In this document: piece after piece, positions 1 to 19,685 of the stretch | How the letters are laid out: each line of letters starts with the position of its first letter | Numbering within the stretch: position 1 is the first letter of the stretch | From: Thalassia testudinum | Taxonomy: Eukaryota > Streptophyta > Magnoliopsida > Alismatales > Hydrocharitaceae | DNA: 64,000 nucleotides | Assembly: GCA_037157565.1 (NCBI GenBank) | Contig: JAZHRO010000012.1 | Span: forward strand, 62,363,501 to 62,427,500 | Direction: 5' to 3' | Notes under the pieces: generated by a model | What the model saw: only the letters and a program-made list of their open reading frames with translations | What the model was told of the DNA's origin: nothing | The model's database searches: none | Program-made: the position numbers and the translations under genes

Positions 1-3000
1 ATAAAAGAGGTGATAGAGACGTTTCCTCCTCTTTAACTCATAATGCCAAGAGTCTCTCCTTGATCAAGGAAGAGACAAGCAGTACTAGTAATCATCGGGT
101 GAGGTATACCCATCCTCAATATACGAAAATGTTGTTAATGTTGGTTAGGAGAATCAGGCCTCTTAGGAGCTATCCAAGACAATGCTTCAAGATCTAGAGG
201 AGATAACTTAACTCAGATTGATCGATCATTCAAATCTTCGGTGGCTGGGGATGGACAAATGGGTTTGACCACATCAACGCTCTTGATAAGAGAAAGATGC
301 TCTGGGTGTGCCTGCTCAGTCCAACCTTGGATGAGATCTCATCCAATTACCCCTTTGGTAACCCTAAAGTCATCCATATATACAAGCACCTACAAAGCTT
401 TCACTGTTAGTACCATTAGCCTTGAGCCTAGGTATCCCAACATCATCCGCACTTATTGGTGCCTATAAAGCTTGCACTAGGAGTTCCATATTGTTAGTTA
501 TTGACTTTCAGCTTATCACTATATCCAGGAACTCTCTAGGTTCCGGTTGACTTCAAGTAGCCAGTAGCTACCAGCATTTCCTTAAGTCTTCAATCCTTAA
601 TGATGAACTCTTCATAGTTCACAAGGTCAAGGCACCACATCCTACAAATTCACCTATCACGACCTAATCATCTTGATTCATCCAATTGATTGGTTCCCAA
701 TAGGGTTGGCTTTGGAGTTAAGGACTAATTAGGTTTGTGAGGGTTTACATCAACACTATAACCTAAGAAACATTCATTAAACTCCTGACAGACAATAATT
801 CCATTTGTTCAGCATTTAGGCCATTACTTAGCTACTTCACATTTGGTACCCTGCTAGCATCCATAATTGGACTAAGTAATGGTACTCAGATTTAGTACTG
901 GTACTTAAGGTTTGTTGGCCCCAATTGGGGTATGGCCCTCAAGCCTATATCAACACTAAAGTTTAGTACCTTAGTACTAGTACTCATTATTGTTGCACCA
1001 AAGCTTTGATTGCAAATGATCCATTTTGACTCCCAAAATAAAACCCATGATACTTAACCATCCGAAGCTAAATTTTAGGAATAATAGCCACATGCTAAAT
1101 CCATTAGAACAAGGAATGAACCAAGAAAACATACTAACATAACAACTTGATCACATTCATCAAAAACCCTCAAGAACTCTTACATGCAAGATAGAATCTA
1201 ACATATAGCAATAGAGTTAGAATCTACTTGCATGCAACATCATTCCTAGGGTCTAAGAATCAAAAAGAACTTCATAATATGGAGATAGGACATCCCTACC
1301 TAAATCAAGTCCAAAAAGTTCTTCATAAGTTAGATTGTTGATGGAGATCACCTCCCAAAGCTCCTTCCTTTACCTTGCTTTCCTTCCCAATAGCCTCTTC
1401 CTCTTCTCCCTGGCCTCGTGGGGTTGTGCAACACCCTTCTCAAGTTCCAACGGCAACAACACACTTCTTCTCTTCCTCTCTTCTCCTCCATCTCCCCCTC
1501 AAAATGCCAAGAAATTCAAGGATTAGATTAAGGAATGATGTAACAAGAAGAGGAAAGTCTACCTCCTATTAGGGCTTCAATGGAGCCATAATTCTTCACC
1601 TTTTGTTGAAGCCATAAGGGAGAAAAAGATGAGAAGGGGGTTGGGAGAGGGTTTACGTTGAAGCTCTCTCTTCCATTTCTAAGCCATTTTATGGCTTAAA
1701 TACTTATTGGAGAATTTGCATAGAGGTCCTTCTACCCAATAACTTGGGTTAAAAGATAAGTTATCAATTTCATGTGCTTTACAAATAGCCCCTTAGTAAC
1801 CTCTTTTGTAATAGCTTTAAATAGTGGATTTAGCCAATTAAGCCTCAATTAAGGGAAATTGAGCCTCAACACCCCTTAATCCAATAGTTAGTAATCTAAT
1901 AAGGGTTTGATTAGCCAATTAAGATTAATAAAATTCAAATACTTACACTTATAGCTAGATATTTGTTTATGTAAGTTACACCCTTTTGGGGAAAGTGCAA
2001 TTTTAGGCACACCAATTCATGTGATGATAACTCGAATTGTTTAGATTTGATGGTATAAAATATTGAGTATTCTAAGTGACCCTAAGCCAAAAGAATGATC
2101 CAAAAATTGAGAGTTTCATGGTGGCCAATAGGAAGATGAGGGGTATACATAAAGTGTGAAGATAACAATTCACCATCAATTGATGTGAAGCATAAGCTAG
2201 TGTTAAATTATGTGGATAATGGGTTATGGTTTCTATTTTTTATCCCTAAAAATTTGTTTATATGTGGATTTTCACTCTCAAAGAAATAATTGGTTACATG
2301 AATATTTTGAGTGATTTCTTCACAGTTGTTTCAGTGAATTCCTGCTTCGTAAAATGCATAAAGAAATTTCAAAAATGGCTCGTTCCAAATATATATTTTT
2401 AGAGTGCCATAATCCACAACAAAGCATTTTGCACTTGGATAGAAGGGATGGTGTTCAAAATAAGTGAAGGGAAGATGGCTTTTCTCAAACATAAAAGGCC
2501 TCCTATAGTCGTGAATACTTGGAAAGTTGTTTCTCTTGGAGCTTGCTACTGCAATGCAAACGCTATGCATCCCAGCAGCCCCTTGGTGGGAAGTCAATGT
2601 ATTGAGCTTAGCCTTCTTTATGTGTTTGTTAATCCTTGACTAATAGATAAATAGGAATGTCAATTTGGGTTCACTTGGATCGACTTAATCGGACTTGGGC
2701 ATACTAGGTAAAACCTGACCAATTGATAACTTTTGCATTCTATTACTGGAGAGGAGAACTGTAACATAGAACACTAAAAAGTACAAAAATCACATTAATG
2801 ATTCCTTGGTACAAAAAATTTATGAATATACATAAATCTTCATTGACAGTAATTGTAGAATGATTAAGATCTATTTCAATGAAAATCTTAAAATAAAGAA
2901 AAAAAAGATTTTTACATAGGTGTCATTATAAATAACAGAAATTATATGCTTACCATTGTATTCCTAATATTACTTTAAATATCATAAAAAATATGACATC

Positions 3001-3690
3001 ATTTTTGCAAATATCACTCTGATAGCTTCATTAAACTTAATAGTAAAAGACTTAAGAGTAAGAAAAATTTACATCTTTTACCCTTGATTCCTATTTTTTC
3101 TCTTCCCTACCCTCTTCCCCCCTCCCCTCCTCGACCTCATCCTTACTCCTCCGCTCCCCACCTTACCTTACCATATCTCATCGGACAAAGGTAGACCTTG
3201 CCACACCTTGTCAAATTCTAAGCCTTTGTGCACCTCACTAGATGTGGAATTTGACCTTGCTAGGGTGAAGGTTGGAAGGTGCTTGGCGAGGAGGTGGCGA
3301 CATTAGTCTCCCACACTCTCTCAACTCTATCTCTCTCCCATCGATCACACTCGCTTGCTCTCGATTTGTCTCTCTCATCACTCGCTCTCCCATTCTCCCA
3401 TACTCTACCTCTCTCTTGTTCTTTGTCCCTCAATCCTTAGGTGTGTTAGTTCGCATGTAGGTGAGGAGTTGAGTTACGTAGATTCGATAAAATATAAAAT
3501 GTGAGTCGTGAGCTCTCAACTCAAACGGCCAAATTAGAAAGGAAAAATACATGAAAATAAGGAGACCTATCCTTTGTATCCCTTTTTTGTAACCATCCAT
3601 GTGTGCACATCTGCTTGATGTGCACTTTCCCTGTTTGTTTATACTCCCGAGTTGCTTTGTGTAAACAAAAGCGAAGTAACTGATTGACAT
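1..3690. other. Gene-poor flank, no supported gene
   Basis: I find no coding region here that I can support. Open frames are short (under 90 codons), lack recognisable motifs and do not chain into a spliced gene. The stretch 1330-1720 is CT-rich on the plus strand, and the minus strand there has a TATTTAAG-like box near 1690. Together these would fit the leader of an old minus-strand LTR, but no paired end or target duplication was found. Confidence 0.4.
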
Positions 3691-3705
3691 AATAAGTGCA
3701 CTTGC

Positions 3706-4330
3706 TTGATGTAGGCCCTCACCACCTGAGAGTCAGGTGTTGGGAGGTGTTTGGCCCCAGCTGACTGAACAATGGGTAGCCGATGCCTAATTGCGAGCAA
3801 CACCTCAACCTCAGGTGGAGGTCGTGGCCTCAACTGGCCAGTGGGAGGGCTAGCCAGCACCTGAGATCAAGTGAGGAGGAGGTAGCCAGCCATTAGTAGG
3901 ATCAGCCGACAGACCATGCTAGGCAGTGAAGGGAGGCAGCCAGCCATTGGGAGGGCCAACCAATGCCCCACAGCAGGCTAAGAAGAGGAGGAGCAGTCGA
4001 CCATCTAAGATGCTCGAATTCACCTCACATCAAGCACGGGAAGGGGTCAACCAACCACCTACCCTGTTGGACGGCACCTCACATCAGGCAAAGGGTGAGT
4101 ATCAACTAGCTACTCCTTCAGCTAGTTGACACCCTCCTCCTAAACAGGAGGGAGATCAGCCAACCATTCCTCCAGCCAGTTGACACCCACCTCCTGACAA
4201 GAGGTCCAGGCACGAGCTAGCCATTTCGGGAGTGGATCAGCAGATTCAGCACCCAATTAGACGCCCCCTCCACCTTGCCTCCTAGATAGGTCCATCTCCT
4301 AGGATTGGACCAAGACCTAGGCCTCCTGGA
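3706..4330. repeat. Degenerate GC-rich minisatellite-like block
   Basis: This block is much more GC-rich than its flanks. Variants of a short phrase recur with drift and irregular spacing, for example GGCAGCCAGCCATTGGGAGG, GGTAGCCAGCCATTAG, GGAGATCAGCCAACCATTCC and CAGCTAGTTGACACCC. Open frames across it are low-complexity by-products of the repeat. I see no known family; it could be the body of an old transposable element. Confidence 0.4.
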
Positions 4331-5037
4331 AAAGGTTAATGTAGAGAGTAAAGACAATACATAAACTTCTTGTGATCGTTTCTTACTTACAATTAGGTAC
4401 ATACACCCAGTTCTGATAATTGAATTCATTTAGTATATTTTCATTCTGAAGAGTCATTTGCGAGATTTTCATTTCCACGAGCTGTAAAGGGGAAGTGTAG
4501 CCCTGTGATCATTCACATTTAATGGTGGAAGATTAGTCAGAATATACACCATTTTTGATTGAACTCAAACATCCTCTCACATACGGATTGATTGCCGTTC
4601 TTGCTTTTTCGCAAAAAGAAAACGATCCAGGCTCCATACATTTCTTGCCTTTAGCATTTTTGTCCATGATGTTGCTGGAAGGTGGCATACATTTGTACCA
4701 AGTGACCTCCCGGTCAAAGAACAAATACGACTGAGGGAAAACGAAAATCTAAGCCATCCAATAAAATTAATGTTGCGTACGCGAGTTCAACATCTCTCTC
4801 TAGCAAAACAATCAGCAATAATGATAATCTAACAAGAAAGTGTTATGAAAAAGTAAGTCCAAAAATAATGATACAAAACATAACAAAAGCCTTAACAAGG
4901 TCGAACATCAAAAGAAAGGCATAAAACCCTTGAGAACGGACAAACGAATTTCACCTACCGTTGCGGATTCACTAAAATAATCACCTTGAAAGAAAATCCT
5001 TGATGCCCCACTGCAATTAAACAAAACATAAATAAAA
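4331..5037. other. Intergenic and 3' flank of RPL22
   Basis: No gene is seen. The part nearest 5037 lies directly downstream of the RPL22 stop codon on the minus strand, so it should include that gene's 3' UTR and polyadenylation region. I could not place a polyadenylation signal with confidence. Confidence 0.4.
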
Positions 5038-10854
<5,817 letters not shown>

Positions 10855-10890
10855 CTCCGCAGCTCTCTCGCTCTATGCGTTCGGGTGGGG

Positions 10891-10974
10891 ATTAGGGTTA
10901 GGGTTTTGCAGGGAATGGTTGGGGAAGGGAAAGCCGAAGGGTTCCCGAGTTGCGCTTTAATTCGTCCTTGGGCT
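10891..10974 (-). promoter_or_regulatory. Telo-box and site II motif upstream of RPL22
   Basis: Read on the minus strand, AAACCCTAACCCTAAT (10906-10891) is a double telo-box about 40 nt upstream of the RPL22 start codon. A TGGGCT site II core lies at 10969-10974. In plants this pair is a known signature of ribosomal protein and cell-proliferation genes, which supports a functional promoter here. Confidence 0.7.
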
Positions 10975-10984
10975 TTTTCGAAAA

Positions 10985-13261
10985 CATGCCCGAGGAATTT
11001 CGGAATTTTTTATTGGAATTTGCTGGGGACCGGAATGCGTATGATCCGTGCGGCTCCAGTCGGATCCACGACTATCGGGTCGGGTTTGATCCGATGGATT
11101 TTGATTTTATTATATTCATACGTCAAGAGATTAATTTGGAGTTATAGTCGAATTTTATTTGTGATATAGTAATGTAGTATTTAAGGAAGGTTATTTTTTA
11201 CAAGTAAATAAATATTAAATTATATATAATCTTGTCATAATATATTAGTTAGGTAACAAACTCACTCACTAACTTTGGTAATGCGGGAATTCCCATTTGA
11301 ATCATGTTCTACCTTACTCGGAATGGATTTTTATAGGGAAAGAAGTTATTATGAAATTACACCATAGTCTTAGGTCTTCAAAAGGAAAAGAAAAATAAAA
11401 ACACTTGTTATAAAAAGAGCTTATAATTCTCAATGTGATCACATTGGAAAGATGTTGGATGAGAAGAAACAAGTAAAAATAATGGTTAGAGTAAGAGATT
11501 ATCATACTTGTCTCGAATGTAGAAAGTTCCAACAACCTATGCATTTGATTTCTAATGAACTATGGTCATCACAACAAGTTAATACTCTTTTATAATGTTT
11601 GGGATGAGAGATATGTTGACCATTACCTTTGTCTAAATTTTATTTTAAATATATGCTTACCTTTAATTTGATAATACGAGTTATGTTTCTTTTTTTTTTT
11701 TCAAGTACATTGGAAGTAGCATAATATCTCTTTTTATTTGTCTTTTTGAGAAATTAGATAGTTGGGTTAGGTGTTGAGATAGATTAGATCAAATGAAAAA
11801 TTCTACCTTATCTAAAATCTAGTTTTGAATCATAGACTATGTAAGCTCTAATATAAATCTAAGCCTTTCTATGTGTCTAGATTTTGAACAATTGAATATG
11901 GCTTCTTGTTCCTGGCTCGTGTTTTTAATTATATCTAAATTTTTCATCTTCTAAAAAAAAATACACATTTTCAATTATTCATCTAGACGTTTTTAGAATT
12001 TAATATAACCATTAAATTGGATCTTATTATTAATCCAAGTTGTGATTATATAATTACACATCATATATATTGGTAGTTTAGATAGCACTTTCCTTCTAAT
12101 AGAGAGGAGTCATACTTTAATACTACTCTATGACACTCCAATATTCCACACCCAGCATGCTATCAGACTATTTCCTAGTTAACATGATTAAGCTACAAGT
12201 CTTTACATACTTGCCAAAAATTAATTAAAAATGTTTAAGTCCATGTTAGTTAGTAGCATGCCTCTACCTTTATATATAGCTTTATCTACGACTCAAAATG
12301 CTTACTAATCATAATTTCAATTCTCATCCAATTTGCCAACAAATGTTTTAGTTGCTTATAGCAAATTGCTTACTACTATGCTGGATTGGAAGACAACTTG
12401 TGAAGGCACAATTTGTGACTATTGGACAAATTTCCTCTTTTGTTTTCTTTTTATTCTTTGTTATCGCACTTAGATGAGGAAAGAAATTGACCCTCACAAA
12501 ATAGCTTCACAAGCCCATCACGATGAGCCCAAGTTGAAGAGGCCTACTATCAAATAAGCTTAGATGAGTCTCTAGACAGGATATGGCCAAGGATTGCGAG
12601 ATTTTACTGGTACTACCTGCCAAGATCCGACTCAATGAAACCATTGATAGACCCCTCAATATCCACCAAGATGGCCCAATAGGACCCTAGGTGATTAGTT
12701 GATAGAGGTCCGAGCTAGAGGCATCCAATAGACATTTTGACAACAAGCAATCACCCACTTGAATACGAGCTACTAAAAGCTTGATGGTTATAACAAAAGC
12801 CAACCTCATAATAAGATTTTTTGAGATTTCACAACGAACTAGAAAAAAATTTGAGCAATGGATAACATAGACGGAAATGAAATAGAAGACATGTCCTACA
12901 AGTAAAGCTAGCATAAAATCCTCCAATAATTACAGGATTGTATTTCTAATTAGAATCTTGATTGAATGAGGATTAATTATATATTATTAATATGGGCCCC
13001 AGGCATTGTATAAGGCATTTTACCAACATCTTTTACTAATAACTATTATTAACGAATTATTGAGGTTAGATCCCCTACCTAGAGATATATCCATTAAGGT
13101 AGAATTGAGTTAACAAATCTTCTATATTATGAAATTGATTGCTTTTGCTTTTGAAATTTTATTCTATCAAAGAGTTTCCCTTTTAATCAGCCTAAATAAT
13201 TTTATCAACATTCTTAGGTACATCTACAATAATGGTTTAAATAAAAAGTTAGTTTAAATGT
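10985..13261. other. AT-rich intergenic stretch, nothing recognised
   Basis: I see no gene, RNA gene or bounded repeat. The sequence is AT-rich with short random frames. A poly-T run near 11690 and scattered A/T tracts are the only low-complexity features. Confidence 0.4.
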
Positions 13262-14165
13262 TGTTACAACCCAACCCCGATCCTAGGGGAAACCAAGCCG
13301 GACCACATCCTAATACCCAAGATCTGGTCGTCCATCAAGTACAAAACATAAAAACAACAATATTCATACACATGCATCATAAAAACAAGGGAAAACGTGA
13401 AAGTCTATGTATACAGAAAAATGGTGCACAACATAGCCATCATCTAAACGAACACAACAGAGTGCAATAACAGGAAAATAAAGCACTGCAATCCACTAAG
13501 AGAGAGAAACCTACTATAACAAAGTAGAAGGGAAACCGCTAGGAGAACTATGGTTGGGCGCGGCTAAGCTAGCTCCCTCTCTCTCTGCAGCTGGTGGGGT
13601 TGGCTGCTCACTCTTGACTTCTCACTCTCTCGCGCATGATGGGGTGAGAATGCACCGCTCAAGGAGTGACTCAAGGCAACAGGGAGCATTCGGGTGCAAC
13701 ACACGAGGTGGAGAAAGGGTTTTGTAGGGTTAGGATTAGGTGGGGTCGGGAAAATTATAGGGATTGGCCCTGGGGTTGTGGTTATTCCATGGGGTCCCAC
13801 AATCAAAACATAGGGGCATAAAAATTTCAACATGCCCCTCTATGAGTGGAGAAAACCACAACGGGGTCCCTAGGGGTTCTTTAGTATGAGATGATTTATA
13901 GGAACATCCTTAAGTCCTGGAAAACACTCATGGGGCCCTAGGTAGATTTTTCTAGGGTGTAGAAATTATGAAAAAAGCCCCATAGTTTAGAGAAATTCCT
14001 TGGAACCACCTGGCACTACCATTTACACAACATTTACGCTAACCCCCCCTCCCAAATTTAGAAAATTACGAAACGACCCTTGGGTGTTCATCTTGTTGTT
14101 TGAAAATTACAAGAACCACACTGGGGACTCGAAAATCCCACGATGACCCCGAGGGTCAAATCAGA
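13262..14165 (-). mobile_element. Probable LTR remnant of a Tekay/Del-like element
   Basis: The block opens TGTTACAACCCAACCCC and carries GTCGTCCATCAAGT soon after. This mirrors the opening of the minus-strand LTR at 49382 (TGTTACAACCTGATCCC with GTCGTCCAACGAG). On the minus strand this would be the 3' end of an LTR. The far end near 14165 is a guess, because no start sequence or target duplication was found. The only longer open frame (13564-13833, minus) has no recognisable domain. Confidence 0.45.
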
Positions 14166-14696
14166 AAGCTTGGTTGTAGTAGAGTGAAAAAATTTACTCC
14201 ATTTGATATTATTTACTCTCATTAATAGCTTGGTGACATCTATGAAGGTTAATTATGTCTATTGGATAAATGAGGTAAGACATATTGAAATCACCTCACC
14301 TCTATTTTAGATGGTTAAACATCTCCAACATAACCTAATTGGTTCGAATCTTGGTAGACTATCATTTTAAGAAAGAGATTCTTTTTGCCTTAAAAGGAAA
14401 ATGTAAGGAATAAGTTAGTTGTGATACTTAAAGATTCATTTTTTTCAAATTTGGTTGCAATTTGGTGATTAATGTTAGTTAAGCTCTTCATAAATAATAT
14501 TTTAATAATTTTACAAAATAAAGAAAAAGAAATAAAACATAAAAATAACATATTTTTCCCTGTCATGACATAATTACAGGTCTCATGAATTTTCCAAGAC
14601 AGATGATTAGAAGCGTGAAGATGTATCTTGTTATAGGTCTTAGTCATTTTTATGTATGCATTCAAAAGGTTGTAATCTTCTTTTTATTGAGTCTAG

Positions 14697-16039
14697 AGAT
14701 GTTGTAAAGAGCCTCCAAAGATAACATATGCATAACTAACTTAGCCTCTCTACACTTAGGAAAAATTAGAAACAAAAACCTAACACAAGACACATATCAG
14801 ATGTCCAACACACATGTCAGACGTTTGATATTCAAATTTAAGACGTCTGATCATGATTACAAACGTCCAATGTCCTATAGTCCTGCCTTTACATTCTAAA
14901 CATTTAGGCTTCAGTCGATGCAACCTTCATCTATAGGCTTATACAGATATCCAATACATACGTCAGATGTCCTTTAAGCCAACCGTTAAACTCTGCTTAA
15001 TATTTCCTTCATTATTCTTCAATCCTAGCAGTTAGATACACTTTTAGACGTCTGGACATGTTTCCAGACGTCCAATAATGGATTGTTAGCCACTTCCTTT
15101 ACCGAGATTTATCAGAAAGCAAATCTTGCTTTTTTTATTCCCTAAGCAAGAAATTAATCTCTTTCCAGACGTCTAGGCCACAGGACAAACGTTCACATTG
15201 ACGTCTGATGTTTAGAATCTAGAACCTTATTTGGATTTGATCAAAACATGAACAAACCCTCCTATAATTAGCCATACAATTTTAGTACTGGATGTCTTAT
15301 AATAGCATATCAGACGTCCACCTAAAATCCTGTTTCAATCCAATGAAAACAGTAAGTTTGACCCATAACATTAGACGTCTATAATTGTAGTTAGACATCT
15401 GACCCTAATTTGAGTTGGATTTCGTCCCAATCTCTTGGGACTTGCCTCCAACGGTTAAGAGCTCTCTCCTAAGCATTTTTGAAGGTTTTAAGCTTTCCTA
15501 TAAAAACACTATAACACCTTTTAGGCAAAATATTCTTCTTGAGATATAATTCACTTAGATTATCACTTACTCATTGCTTCCTTTGCCCTTATGCTATGCA
15601 ATTACTCTATTTGGGGCAAACCAACACTCCCACTATGTTACATATTTTTATATTCAGGGAGTTTCTTTCACCCTTAGTAGATAAGTAAATTATTCATATT
15701 TTGGGGTGCTTTATAGGGTTCATTTTACTTTTAATTTGATTATTGTAGTTGGGTATCCGGCCTGTTGAATCCCCGTCTCTTCATTGTGAAGGGAGAAACC
15801 TCTGTTTAGGGATCAGAGGTGGGATTTGTATTTGAGGTAACTACCCTAGTTAAAGTAGTGTAGTTAGTGGATTGATCACTTTGCGATCAAAAATCCTAAG
15901 TCAAGGGATTAGCTTAGGTGGTAGTTTTCACCTGGTTTGGGTTTACATCTAAAAAATATTGTGCCTCCTTTTTATGATTGTATTTCATTTTACAATTATT
16001 TTTTAAATTCACTATCCATCTCCCTCTAGTGCAATTTCA
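14697..16039 (+). mobile_element. Decayed Copia-type LTR, relative of the solo LTR at 25417
   Basis: This block follows the solo LTR at 25417-27138 in order. Shared landmarks include TGTTGTAAAGAGCC versus ATGTTAAAGAGCC, an array of AGACGTC-type words (14840-15400), GGTTAAGAGCTCTCTCC versus GGCTATGGAAGC, GTTGGGTAT with CCCGTCTC, TTTCACCTGGTTTGGGTTT, and a CCCTCTAG...TTTCA end. The first ~280 bp of the LTR are not recognisable. Divergence is much greater than between the LTR pairs of the elements further right, so this is an old copy. No internal coding region is attached. Confidence 0.65.
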
Positions 16040-19000
16040 ATTAAGACATTAGTTTATTATCTATTTTACCTTTTTGATTGTTTAATTTGCAACAATGGTC
16101 TAGTTATACAAATATGTAGTGGTTAGATAACTAAATTTAAGTCATAACCTTTATATCCACCAACAAATAAGTTACAAAATTTTGTGACCAATGAACTCAT
16201 GGCCAACTCAAACGCTCGAAGAAAAGGGAGGATATTATTTGGAAAATAGTAATCTCAAGTGAAATTGATAACAAGCTCTTTAATGTTTGACCCCCGCCCC
16301 CTAAGTGCACAACAAGATTCTATAGGTAGAGAAGACAAAGTAGCTTCTTCTATTGTTTCTCCTTTTTTTCTTTCAAAGGGCCTTAACCAAAGGTTTGTGC
16401 TTCATTTCTTTGCCCAGCTTCCTCTGATTACATGCTGTAAAGTTCTTTCTTTATGAGTGACCCACACATAAGTTGATCATTCTTGAATCCTTTTAGCTCA
16501 CCATCATGCCTACAATAAGTTCCTAAGTCCTTTCAAATCACCATCATGCTTACTACATGTTCGTTCTAGTTTTCCTTTCATCAAGGATTAATATATATTT
16601 AATGATAGGCATGTAAATTATCTTGATTTCTTACTTTTTTAGAATGTTTCATATATAGTAGCACTAAACCTCAATATAAGTCTTTTGGAGTCCTTTACCT
16701 TACTATTAAGCTCATTATTGATTGATTATTGTAGAATATTTCCATAGATCTTGTCACCAATCTTGGCTCTAAGTTCTCAAGGAAGCACAAGACACAAATT
16801 GCATAAGTGATACCATACATGTTATAAGCATTTTTCTCACCATCTCAGGAATGGGTTGATACACACCCCAATGAGAAATACTACACCACAAAACATGGAT
16901 GGATATCCTAATATGGTTTTTCTAGGATTCACACCCCCTTTGAAATTAGCATTAGAATAACGAATTATTTCAAGTGAATTGTCTTGATATGTAGAGGTGA
17001 AGCATGTGAGTGAAATTGCTGGAAGAGTTCAACATCTAGGTTGAGACAAGGAGACATAGGCAATGGTAGTGTGATGAGAAGAGTTACCTTTGGGGTTCAA
17101 TCAATAGGGAGGTGTAATCCAATGAAGAGGAGGAATAAGTTGCACAATGACAACTATAGTTCGTGGGGGATTTGTGGGAGGTGGCAATGGCAATATATGT
17201 GTAGATGCAGCTATAAGAAGTGAAAGGCAGCAAGGATGCAGTATGGTGACATAGAGATGTGGCCTTTAAAGTAACTTCAAGGTTAATAAATTACCAAGAA
17301 ACAGAGAGAAAACTATAGATTTTGGGCTCACTGATAGATTTTTCTCATGTGTGAAGTTATAAGTGGAGCATTTTTTCCACTACATTTGCCCTTGTAATCT
17401 TCCTTTTAATTTTCATTTAATTCTCTTTGAAGTCCTCCATTATTTGTCAGTATTTATTTGCTAATAAATCTTAATTAATTGACTTAGAATGTTTTCCTTT
17501 TTTTGCAAATGATCCGTTGGTCATTAATTTCTCCAACCCTATCCTGGGATAAATTCTTGACCTTTACCAATTAACATTTTCAACACTAATTTAGGATTCA
17601 TTCTTTGATACAATCTCTTTTCCATACGGTACTTAAAGTACAAAAAGTTGAAGTAGCTATTGTCGGAGCGGGAAACTTCTTTGCACCGGTAACATGGAAA
17701 GAAGAAAAGTATGAAATTGCTTCGTGCAAGATTCCCGCTCTATCATTGGACGCTGGATTCTCTTGGTTCAAAGTAATCACAACAAATGATAATTCTTCGC
17801 AATTTTTTATATTGAGAACCTTCCACAACATGCTATTCCTTACTTTCCAAATGGGGCCAATAAATATATATATATATGTGTGTAATTTTTTTTTTTGCGT
17901 TTTCTTTTAATCAAATCACTTTCTAATTACAACACAAATAGAATGCGAAATTCTTGGTTACTCCCTTTGATTGATGAATCGTTAAGGAGTGGTTTGAACT
18001 TGTGATGACTTGCTTGTCCTTAAAATCAACATGATGAGATTAAAAGGGACTTTTCTCTTGGTTAAAATAAGTCCCTTCATCAAGATAGGGTTGCTTCTTA
18101 AGACTTCTACCATACCCACAAGTGGGGCTATCAAAAAGCTTAGACCAGATAGTCTCAGCTCAATAGTCTCGACTAGATTAAGTAATGAGTTGAGTTTAAA
18201 CTCAATTTTGAGTTCGATAAGCTTATCAAGCTGAGTCCAATTTAAATTCAAAAAGAGCTCAAGCTTAATAAGGATATAAAAATGTGTAGATATATTAAAT
18301 ATAATATATATGTACCTATCGTTAACACTCTAATATTTCCTATAAGTGTAATTTCGCCAACACCAACCACGTCCCTAATACCACTCCTAAAGCTAACTCG
18401 CTTTGGCCCATTAGAATTGGGCTCAACGAGGGGCTTGAGGCTCCAGCCCACATGCTCTCAAGTTGTTTAGACTCCATAGAGAGCCGTATTTGGGAGGGGT
18501 AAGCATCTCCTGAGTATCAAATTCTAGTTCTTTATCATATTAAACTTGGGTTCTCTTTAAGGGCATAGAATCATCCTCTCAGGAACTTAAAGTCTCCCCT
18601 AAACATTCTTGCAACCTCGAAATGAGCATCTCTATTTGCGTCAAGAAGATGTGCTCCCAAAGACATCCCAAAAACGTGTTGCATGGTGGCTGTGGAGTGC
18701 AGAGAAATTATGGAAGCCATGACAGGTTTAGGTGGGTACCCTTATCTCGCATGACACTCGATTTTGGAAAGAAACAACAATTCAAAAATAGCTATTAAAA
18801 AGAGAACGAAATTCGGGACGATTCCAAGAATGGCAAATTAGTTTCCATGAAAAAGTAGATACAGGAAATCTCAGGTATTGAAGAGAGGGGTCCAAGGCAG
18901 TCAGCATGCCCTCTTTTCAACCATATTTAATCCATCCATGATACATCTTTTTTCCCTTTTTCCTACACAAAGCTTTACAAGGTTACATCCTTCTCTTCTC

Positions 19001-19685
19001 CATGGATATCACTAGAACAACTCGCGTGCTCACTCGTGATTTCATACGCCCTCCTGAAGAAGGAAAGTGCACAAGAACGGTGGAGGACGACACTGATGTA
19101 TCTTCCTAAGATTAAAAATACCTTCTTGGAGAGTACCACTGGGGTAAGTAGGAGGGAGATGAATGGAAGAGAAACAAAAGGATGCCAGATTGTTCAAACC
19201 CGCTGTCACTTTATCAAGCGAGGCATGCGTAGCTATGAGCATTTGAGTGAGTTTGCTTCCCCTGTTTCCCCTTTCAGTGCCATTCACGGACAATCTTTGG
19301 TTAGGATAATGCGAGAAGTCTTGAATGAGATGGGCTCATGGCGGTTTGCTCTCTGTAATCTATTTTAGAGTAATCTCCTTGGCAATTCAACCTAGGAATC
19401 CTAACACAATTACAAGAGAAAGCTGCAGAGAGAAAGCACCAATATTCGGGAATAAGATGCAGGCACCTAATTGCCAACATAGATGAATATCAATAAATGC
19501 ATATTGTTCTCTTCTTCCTTGCTTTCCCATCAGCTCTATCTTTTCCATCTCACATAATCAAAACCCAAAGAATGGGCAAACAAGAAGAATTAAGAGGTAA
19601 TGCTATAATCTTCAATCAAGTATAAGAGCACCGATGTCTCCAGACTCCCAATGTCTTCATAAGCAATCACAAACACCTCGACGGA
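16040..19685. other. Intergenic stretch with an old repeat remnant, no supported gene
   Basis: No gene is supported. A minus-strand frame (17598-17831) and overlapping plus-strand frames (17605-17910) look vaguely protein-like but have no recognisable domain or splice partners. Around 18120-18290 there are interleaved GAGCTC, AAGCTT and GAGTTTAAACTCA words. These resemble the degenerate GAGCTCGAGC-type repeats common in plant non-coding DNA and are probably old transposon remains. The segment next to 19685 contains the UXS 3' UTR. Confidence 0.4.

Noticed and set aside
17598..17910. Possible protein-coding frames on both strands
   Set aside because: No recognisable domain, no splice partners and no promoter context. 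Protein-like look alone is not enough.
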